Positions 56,191-64,000 of a DNA stretch of 64,000 bases are shown one piece after another. Both the position numbers and the translations under genes were made by a program. Under the pieces are notes generated by a model. It ran no database searches. It had not been told where the DNA came from and saw only the letters and a list, made by a program, of their open reading frames with translations. Numbering within the stretch: the first letter of the stretch is position 1; each line of letters begins with the position of its first letter. Origin of the DNA: Norana najaformis. Taxonomy: Eukaryota; Annelida; Clitellata; Crassiclitellata; Hormogastridae. The stretch spans positions 8,011,937-8,075,936 of the forward strand of contig OZ029929.1 of NCBI GenBank assembly GCA_964023275.1. The letters are read 5' to 3'.

Positions 56191-58260
56191 TGAAAACACA
56201 TCTTCTCGTACATTTAGCATCTCCTAATAGGTTTTTTAGCGCCGATGTTTAAGCTGGTCTTCCTGGCGTGGGTTTTGTGTAGCCTAAGCGGTTCGTCACC
56301 TCCCCTCTTGGTTTAAACGTATTAAATTTAGAAATACCGCCGAAGACTCTATTCGCACCTGCATGCAGCACACGTGCCACCTGCCTAATATGAACCAACT
56401 CCAGGCAGACAGACAGACACACAAACACACACACATACATACAGATTGTAAAGGAGTGGTTAACACCTAGCCACCTAGCTGGGAAGTAAACGGCAAGTCC
56501 GGCGATGCACTGGTCCCGTGTCCAGGACTTTGGGATTCGTCCATTGTCGGCTCAATGGTCTAAAGAAAATTAAATGAGCGCCTCCCCTACATCTCACTTG
56601 TGGCATATGCGAAAATTTACTTTACTGCTGACACTATCCCACAAAGTACACATCTTCCTCATACATAGTTTCGCTTCTCCCAATGGGTCTTTTAGCGCCA
56701 CTTTGTAAGTTGGTCTTCCTGAGGCGCCTTTTGTGTGGCGTTAAGAAATTTCGGAGGTTTACATTTACATATCCCCAGTGGCGGATTTAGCTAGAGGCAC
56801 CCCTTTTGGTTATATGCCTGCGCCGCTCAGACCAGACCCGTGCATGGAGGACTGCGAGAATGTGGTGCCCCTTGAAAATGCTCTTGCCCTCACGCAAACA
56901 ATCCTGGAGCCGCCACTGATATATCCCTCTGGTTCTGGCACTGTGCCATTAGAAAGGTATCGGCGGGCATCCAGATCTGCGACAGCGCGACAAAACTATA
57001 TTAAGTTAGCAGGTCCATAACGCAACCGAAATCTGAGAGCAGCTGCGCTGTTGGATGGACAGCCTAGAACAGATATAATTAAATGCAAACAGAAAACTAA
57101 AACCTAATAAATTTCGAAATGGCGCCAACGATTCTATTCGCACCTGCATTCAGCACACCTGCCACCTGCCAAATCCGACCCAACGACAGACGAACAAACA
57201 CAGAGACAAACAGACATACAGATTGTTAATTAATTAGTGGTCAACACTTGTATGCGATTCGTGTAACCAGCGCGCGATTTAATCTAATGGACGTTTTCAA
57301 AACTGTGCTGCCACCTAGCCGTGTCCAGGATTTTGGGATTCGTTAACTGTCAGCTCGAGGGCCTAAGGAAAAGAAATGAGCACCTCCTCTACGTCTCGCA
57401 CTGTGGGATATGGGAAACGTTACGTTATTGCTGAGACTATCCACATAAAATATACATCTTCCTCATACATTTCGCTTCTTCCAGTGGGTCTTTTTTGGTC
57501 TCCCTGACTCGGTTTTTGTGTGGCGCTGAAAAATTTCGGAGGTTTACATTTACATATGTCCCACTGCTTCAGACTACCACCCCAACCCCCTCAATTAAAA
57601 ACGGATCGGCGGTCATCCAGCTAAGACAGAGCGGTAAAATTAGTGTATGTAGGCAGGTGCAAAACGCAGCTGGCTTTGGCGGACTCGCGCCGAAATCTGA
57701 GACCAGGTGCGCTTTAGGATGGGCAGGAAACGATGGATAATTACATGCAAACCGAGAACCTAAGCTTACTAAATTAGAAATGGCGCCAACAAGTCTATTC
57801 GCACCTGCATGCAGCACATCTGCCACCTGCCTAATCCGAACCAACTCCAGATGACAGACGGATAAAGAAGGATTGTAAAGGAGTGGTCAACACGTGTATG
57901 GAAGTCGTGTTACCAGCGTTGATCTAATGGTCTTTTTCGAAATTGTGCTGCCACCTACCCGGAAGGTAAACGGCAAGTCCTGCGATGCGCTGGTCCTGTG
58001 TCCAGAATATTGGGAATTTGGAAGTCATCCACTGTCGACTCAATGGCGTAAAGAAAATTAAATGAGCGCCTCCCCTACATCTCACTTGTGGGATATAAGA
58101 AACTACTTTACTTCTGAGACTATCCCCATAAAATACACATCTTTCTCATACATTTCGCTTCTCCCTTTAGCGCCGTTGTATAAGCTGGTCTCCCTTACGC
58201 GGCTTTCGAGTGGCGCCGAGAAATTTCGGAAGTTACATTTACATATATCCCAGTGGGCGG
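56190..58260. repeat. tandem composite repeat, about three units of ~650-780 bp
   Basis: Three modules recur in order: 'GGGTCTTTTAGCGCC...AAATTTCGGAGGTTTACATT', 'GGCGCCAACGATTCTATTCGCACCTG...CACCTGCC' and 'GGGAAGTAAACGGCAAGTCC...CATCTCACTTGTGG'. The last module is the 3' half of SINE-3 (21.9 kb). The first is LINE-A-like ('AAGCTGGTCTCCC', 'GGCGCTGAAAAATTTCGG'). Reading frames within are not conserved between units. Confidence 0.8.
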
Positions 58261-58448
58261 ATTCAGCTAGAGCCGCCCACTCTTGGTTATGCGCCTGCGC
58301 CCCTCAGTCCAGATCCGTGCATGGTGGACTGTGAGAATATGGCGCTAAAATTGCTCTTGCCCCCACGCAAACCATCCTGGAGCCACCACTGATATATCCT
58401 AGTTCAGGCTACTTCCTATTTACAAGAGATCGGAGGGCATAAAGATCT

Positions 58449-58920
58449 GAGAATTCATCGGGTGAGATCCTTCTTCACAGCGGCCCGTATGAATGGGTAC
58501 CACGCTATTTAAGGTCTCCGTGTAGGACCAAGCTAGCCCGCTAGCCCGAGATTAAACCCTCTTAAATATAATCACTATTGGCACATGAACCCACGCATGC
58601 TCATGCACAGAAGCCCCCATGTTAACGTGAGGTTTAATTATTCTACCTACGTAACGAAAACACAAAATTAGCGTCCAACAGATGAGTTTAAAATAACAAT
58701 CAAAATTCAATGGGGCTGGAGACAAAGATAAAACCTATTTTTGTTATAAATTTGGCGAAATTCCGCATCCTAATTGCCATGGCAGATGCGCTGTTGACAG
58801 ATGACCGTCTACCAGCTAGCCTGGTGATACGTCACTTCCGGCAGCTACAACTGCCGAAAGCCCAATAAATGGCAGCGCTTTCTCTAGTTCTTCTATTACC
58901 TCGTTGTTCCAAACTGGTCA
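58449..58920 (+). repeat. dispersed repeat family R, second long copy
   Basis: Matches 42.3-42.8 kb from 'ATCGGGTGAGATCCTTCTTC' to 'CTCTAGTTCTTCTATTAC', including the CRE/ETS pair at 58825-58841 (TGATACGTCA-CTTCCGG), then diverges. No exon follows. Confidence 0.8.
58825..58841 (+). promoter_or_regulatory. CRE/ATF-like plus ETS-like site pair, copy 2
   Basis: Same 17 bases as at 42711-42727 while surrounding DNA has diverged by many substitutions and indels. Either the copies are recent or the sites were kept. Confidence 0.4.
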
Positions 58921-59059
58921 GTCCGAGTAACATGCGAAAGAACATATTTTGTTTCCTTGTGGTAAATTAAATCTCTCATAAAATTGTGAAAGATTAGTTT
59001 TATCGTCGAGAGGATATGCAGGTGCACAAATGAGCATATCGTCGTAATTACCCGTCATA

Positions 59060-59360
59060 CAAACTCATCGATGCTCCACCGCTTGCAATTTCTGCCTTCG
59101 GCCTTTCACTCAAAACTGAAAACATTCCTTTTTCATCGATCCTATCTTGACACCCCTTCTTCTTTTTATCTCTTTCTGCTCTCCAACCCCAAACACCCTA
59201 CCCCGTAGCTACCACGTTGTCACTCCGTCTGACTTTTGGATCTTGACCTGGAACCGGACCCTTTTGCCTTTTTGTTTTGACTGAGAGCCTGTGAATAAGC
59301 TGGTCCCCGCGGCGCGACTTTAGTTGGGCGCTATAGAAATCTCGGAATTACGATTACAAT
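59060..59360 (+). mobile_element. LINE-A 3' end fragment
   Basis: Second long LINE-A copy, colinear with 13895-14180: 'CACTCAAAACTGAAAACATT', 'TTTGGATCTTGACCTGGAAC', 'CCTGTGAATAAGCTGGTCCC' and 'GGGCGCTATAGAAATCTCGG' then ATTACGATTACAATAAC. Confidence 0.82.
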
Positions 59361-59849
59361 AACAAGTATGGATTCATGTACGTCTACGTTAGTCTAGTGT
59401 ATAAAATAGGTCTTTAGCATGCTTTGATGAAATTCGTTCGGTGGATGAACTAATGGAGGGATAGATTTTTCCAAATAATTTTATTTTCGACTAGAAAACA
59501 GATTTCGGGGATCCGGTGGAAATTAAATTTCGGGATTGGGGTGTCGGGTTTTCGCTATGCCTCTGGATGGATATAATATCATGCAATGAGGCATGATCAT
59601 TTCTTTCATGTTACGCACACAAAAAATATCAGATTTCGTTACATTAATCCATCCTTGCCAAAAGTGATGCACATCATATTCGTCAGCGCCAGGGCCTTTT
59701 CTCTATGGACAATTCGTTGATAGGGCTGCTAATAAACTCCACTGACCTTACTAGATTTTGTTATGCTTAACAGTTGTCTGCCTCTAGACATAAAGCTGTT
59801 AATGGGAGACCCGTACAGGTTTTTGATTTATTATAGACAGGTGAAAACA

Positions 59850-62702
59850 ATGGTTGGTTGTCGTGCGCCAAATTGCCACAACAGATCCGAGAAAGGCCTA
59901 AGAAATTTTGCTTTTCCTGCTGATAAAATGTGTAGAAAAAGATGGTTGTTAAAATGCCGATGAGATAAATGGGTTCCAAGTTCAACAAGTAGTCTCTGTG
60001 AAGAACATTTTGAAGCTAGCCAATTTAAGAGCAGCCGTGTGGATGGCTGGAGAAAACTCAAGTCCACTGCCGTGCCAACAATATTTTCTGTTCCCAATCC
60101 ACCACATGTTCTGGAATCAAAATGAAGAACTTTGAATCTTCACTTTGTACATAATGATGATGACGACACCACCATGAAGGTCCAACGCACTGTGAAGAAC
60201 AACACATCTACGCTAAAGCTTTTGTTAGAGAAGTAAATTTAGGTATGTGCTGTTAAGTACCTTTTAGAGTCTGATCTAATCTAATGACTTCTATATCACT
60301 GTCAATATGAAGCATAAAGCATCAGCTGATGGTCTTTTCAGATCAAACCATAGTCAGAATTGTAATTCATTGAGAAGCTTTCGTCAAAATTCAGTGGATC
60401 ACTTGTTTAGCCTACCTATAAAAATGTGTAGTACTTGGAAGAGATATTTGATGTTTCACCAAATGCAGCTTAGCTTGCCATTCCTCTGGGATCAGTAACT
60501 GTGCACCATTACAAACATGGGAGATTAGATATTGCAGCTGATGTTGAAACAGTCACGTCTCGGCCATCACCATGCTAACAGGTTTACCTTCAAATCTTGT
60601 GCCGGTTCAAATGCACGAGATCCAGCCACTCACTGATCAAGTTCGTAGTTTGAAGAGGCAACTGAAAACTTCGCGAAGTGATACCCAAAAGTTGCAAGCC
60701 AAATTTAACGACATATTTTCACCAGATCAAATACGGGTTCTACAGACAGGTAATGGCACAAATCGAGGGAGCAAGTGGCCTTCACAGACTGTGCAGAGAT
60801 CTGTGCAGTTGCTTTTTGCTTGTGGTCCATCGGGTTACCAACTTTTACTTAGTCAGGCATACCCATTACCAGCAATTCGTACTCTGCGCAAGTCCTTGGA
60901 AGGAATTCGTTTTGATAGCGGACTGCTAAAGGAAGTTTTTGAACCGTTACAACTGAAGGTTGCTCAATAAAGAAAAGGACTGTGCTTTAACTCTTGATGA
61001 AATGAGCATCACGCCTTCGGCTGAATATGACACGCGAACTGGCCGACTGATGGGAGAAGTTACTTTACCTGGTCACAGTAGCAGAGCAACACATGCCATG
61101 GTATTTATGCTTTCTGGCATCAGCACCTGATGGAAACAGACAGATGCCTATTATTTCACTGGCAACTCTGTGTATGGATCAGCTCTGAAGCCCATTATAG
61201 TTAACATCATTGGAGCAGCTTGGGAAAGAGGTTTGAGAGTTCTAACAGTTACTTGTGACGTGGGAACAGGTCACCGAACAATGTGGAGCACTTTTGGTGT
61301 TTGTTGTGGAAGGCTGATTAAGGCTATTAATCAAATCCCTCATCCATGTTCCTCTCAACATGAACTGTATTTCTTGGCTGATTCTCCTCATCTGATAAAA
61401 AATCTGAAGGCTGCATTGGTCAGTGGACAGGATATCACTATACCTGACTGGGTTATTAAAGAACAGAATCTAATCAAATACAGTGACAGCCAACCATTTG
61501 CCTGCACTCCTGACATTCCAAAACTGCCTGCAGCTGAAGATTTCACCTGGACTAACACCTAAAACACTTACACCTAACCACTTTGACAAAATGAAAGTGT
61601 CAAATGCAATGAGTTTCTTTAGCCATTCAAATGCTGCTGGGCTGGAGTGCCTAGTACGGGCACATAGCCACAGCACTGATTTTCTGACAAGGGCATGGTT
61701 TCTAAAAACAATGAACAGATGGTTTGACTTGGCGTCTTCATGACGCAGAGTAACAGCTCTCAGTCTAATGGATCCAGTTCGATACAAAGAAGCAATGGAC
61801 TTTCTGAGAAGCCTCATCCGCTTATTTGAAACGTTGTCCATTGGAAAGAAAGGAGCAGGGAAGCCAGTACAGACTGGTATCATCCTGACAACACAGTCCA
61901 TAACTGACATTGCTGAACATCTTCTTACATCTGGTTACCAATTCATCCTTACGTCTTGCTTCACATCTGACTGCATTGAGAACTTGTTCTCCTGTGTTCG
62001 TAGAAACAATGCAATTCCATCTCGCTAGAATTTAAAAACAAACTTCGGCTTCTGTCTGCTTCACAGTTTCTTCGGGTAAAACCATCCTTCAGCTATAACA
62101 TCAGTGATAGTGCCTATTTTGCTGATTTTGTATTGTTCAGCAAAACCGCAAATTCAGGGACTGACGATGACCTGCCTGAAGTGTTATGCTTCACAAGTGT
62201 CAGCTGCTCACTATCAGATGCAGACCTCGCCTCACTTTACTATTTGGCAGGATACGTAGTCTCGCGTGTTCTGAAGTCAAACAGAACAAGTGAAACATGC
62301 GTTGACGCTATAAAGTCTGGAGACAATATTTATGTTGCAGATCATGGTTTGCTTTTAAAGCTGAAGACCTACAAAGAGGGGTGTTTAGTTTCATGTACCA
62401 CTCAGGTATTTGAAATGCAGCAGCAGGCCGATTTTCTGTGCAGTGAACCACAACCTTTTGCATCACAAGAAGAATGTGCAAAAATTGTTGTCAAATGAAA
62501 TTCAGCAAGCATGTGCAGATGTTCCCCTACAATGTGTCATAATGTGAAGCATGTGATAGTTGAACAATTTGTCACACTTTGCCTGCGTATCTTGGCAAAT
62601 ATTCAGCGTGGATTGCTTAAAGATCATGCAAAGAGAGCGGGAAATGGTGAACTTGGTAGTAAAAGTATGGCGATGCGAATGGCTGTTATCAAATTTAAAT
62701 AA
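59850..62702 (+). pseudogene. THAP-domain P-element-type (THAP9-like) transposase, decayed
   Basis: From ATG 59850 the THAP zinc finger is readable: C2CH start 'MVGCRAPNCHNRSEKGLRNF', Trp in 'KRWLLKC', then in-frame TGA (59961-59963), 'LCEEHFEASQF' with the second Cys/His pair, and 'AVPTIF' (the AVPTIF box). Next come a coiled-coil piece ('QVRSLKRQLKTSRSDTQ'), 'ACGPSGYQLLLSQAYPLPA', and P-element RNase H-like blocks: 'TLDEMSI', 'VTCDVGTGHRTMWSTFG', 'FLADSPHLIKNLKAAL', 'ENLFSCVRRNN'. The C-terminal part is 'LYYLAGYVVSRVL' and 'LCLRILANIQRGLLKDHAK'. The frame breaks several times (near 59961, 60970, 61120, 61560, 61740, 62028), so it is inactive. THAP9/P transposases cut and paste DNA in the nucleus. 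No clear terminal inverted repeats were found. Confidence 0.9.
60265..60420 (-). mobile_element. LINE-B 3' tail inside the THAP transposase relic
   Basis: 'TCTGATCTAATCTAATGACT', 'TCTATATCACTGTCAATATG' and 'AAAGCATCAGCTGATGGTC' are the LINE-B 3' end in reverse. It separates the THAP-domain piece from the coiled coil and may lie in an intron of the element. Confidence 0.65.
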
Positions 62703-63587
62703 GTCAACAGATAAACAAAACATTTATAATTGGGGATATTTTGATTTAAGTTACTTCAATATTAAGTTCAAGTTACTTTAACTTGATTAATTTCTATGAT
62801 GGCTGACAACTGTATCTGCTAGTTGCTATGTTTAGTTTCAGCAGCTATCATTTTAATATTTGCTTAATCAAGCACATTAGAGTGTAAAGTTTCTTGCTTT
62901 CTTAGTAATTCTGAATATTTTTAATCCCTAGCTAAACACTTTTGTAGAATTAGCTGTACATGCATTTCAAAATACTATTGTTTGTTGTTATATTACGATG
63001 ATGACTGGAACCGATTCCTGTTACTGTATGTTTATTTCTAGCGGCTCTGTATTTAGTCAGATCTTATAGACTTAACAAGGTCTCAGTCGCTCTAAATTTC
63101 AGTTTCGGCAGCTCCAGTATAGATCAGTATTTATAGTCTAATTCGAAATATTTAACTGTGTAAATAGGTTAGTTGCATCAGGCCCTAGCTAATATTGCAA
63201 ACTTATAATTAGGGTGATTCGAAATTTCAGTAATGTTGAAATACTTGGACATTATATTACAATGATGACTGGAACCTGTTTTTTTGTGATTTCATTGTTT
63301 ACAGTGAAGCAAGCAAACCGGATAGAATTTAGCAAAGTTTCTTAGTTTCTCAATACAGTTTGATGTGATATATAAATATGCATTAGTTGCATTTTATATA
63401 AGCTGAATGTTCTATATTACTATTCACAACTGGTTTAACTGTTCAACAGTTTTGTCATTTTTCAGACACAACATAGTACTTTTCATGAACAGTGTAAAAT
63501 ATTTTATATTTTATGCAATAGCTATATAATTTAGGGCTTGGAGTCCAAGCCTTGGACTCCAATCCCACAAGTGCATAGGCTATGCAC
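62703..63587. other. AT-rich DNA downstream of the transposase relic
   Basis: No gene. Two related stretches at about 62975-63050 and 63230-63300 share 'ATTAC(G/A)ATGATGACTGGAACC', which could be sub-terminal repeats of the dead transposon or an old local duplication. Confidence 0.55.
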
Positions 63588-63715
63588 TAGTAGTTCAAGT
63601 GTTTAACGACATCTTGTGGCATCAAAGGCCGTTGACGTCGCCCTCCTCCTTTATCCAGGTTTGGGACTGGCACTACCCAACAAAAAGCAGTGGCGGAGTT
63701 GTCGATGCACTCTGA
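63588..63715. repeat. short dispersed repeat, copy 3
   Basis: 'GTTTAACGACATCTTGTGGC', 'ATCAAAGGCCGTTGACGTCG' and 'CCCTCCTCCTTTATCCAGGT', nearly the same as 26215-26340. Confidence 0.82.
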
Positions 63716-64000
63716 GATTGGAGCGTCAAATATTAAAAAATCGTCCGTCAGTGGGCCATAACTCCAGGGCCTTTACTTGCCCCAAAACGCGACTACTGGG
63801 TCATTATGGCCTTGTTCACAGAAAGCTATAGGTTTGGGCCCTACAGCTAATCCGCAGAGGCACTGGTAACAGGCAGCTACTGTGGTTTTGCCCGTTTTCC
63901 CATGCTGTGGGAAATCAATATCGGCTATGGATAGGCGTTGCTGCCTGGGTAATTATCGTTTACTCCGCAAATTGTCCATATTATAATGTTGGAGATGGCA
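63716..64000. other. unassigned end of window
   Basis: Moderately GC-rich, continuing from the dispersed repeat with 'CCATAACTCCAGGGCCTTTA'. It could belong to the same element; nothing else is recognised. Confidence 0.4.

Noticed and set aside
56778-58392. Repeated 80-90 aa reading frames on both strands
   Set aside because: They fall within the tandem composite repeat and are not conserved between its units.

Overview
The window is eukaryotic, almost certainly from an invertebrate animal. It has spliced genes with GT-AG (and a few GC-AG) introns of a few hundred bases, AT-rich non-coding DNA, tRNA-derived SINEs, 3' fragments of CR1/L2-like non-LTR retrotransposons, MITEs, a THAP/P-element transposase relic and many minisatellites. 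The two well-supported genes are animal orthologues, but the sequence alone does not fix the phylum.

Layout. (1) 39-29389, + strand: the C-terminal ~2,016 codons of CFAP47 (cilia and flagella associated protein 47), 34 exons read here by joining phase-compatible splice sites; the 5' part lies left of the window. (2) 29390-33324: intergenic DNA with SINE and LINE tails. (3) 33325-40507, + strand: complete NUDCD1, nine coding exons, about 593 aa, with a poly(A) signal at 40932. (4) 40508-49600: repeat-rich DNA holding shuffled and re-duplicated exon-like pieces of an unrecognised + strand gene (42.7-49.0 kb), a promoter-like dispersed repeat, 'GCTAGCCTG' minisatellites and a large foldback inverted repeat at 48.96-49.53 kb. 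(5) 49656-55773, - strand: a newly inferred 3' gene end, four phase-compatible exons plus poly(A) signal, whose largest intron holds a satellite array split by a ~2.5 kb terminal-inverted-repeat element that carries a LINE fragment and a 21-G run. (6) 56.2-59.4 kb: tandem composite repeats, a second promoter-like repeat and a LINE tail. (7) 59850-62702, + strand: a decayed THAP-domain/P-element (THAP9-like) transposase. (8) 62.7-64 kb: AT-rich DNA and one short dispersed repeat.

Functionally, CFAP47 is an axonemal (central apparatus, sperm flagellum) protein made of ASH/Ig-like repeats with an internal calponin-homology domain, while NUDCD1 is a cytoplasmic NudC-family CS-domain protein. They lie in the same orientation 3.9 kb apart and nothing here suggests they are co-regulated. 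The most unusual material is the 42-56 kb stretch: gene fragments in multiple copies, the foldback, the nested element and the unidentified minus-strand gene. Exon boundaries are read by eye from splice consensus, reading frame and remembered family similarity; no database search was run.
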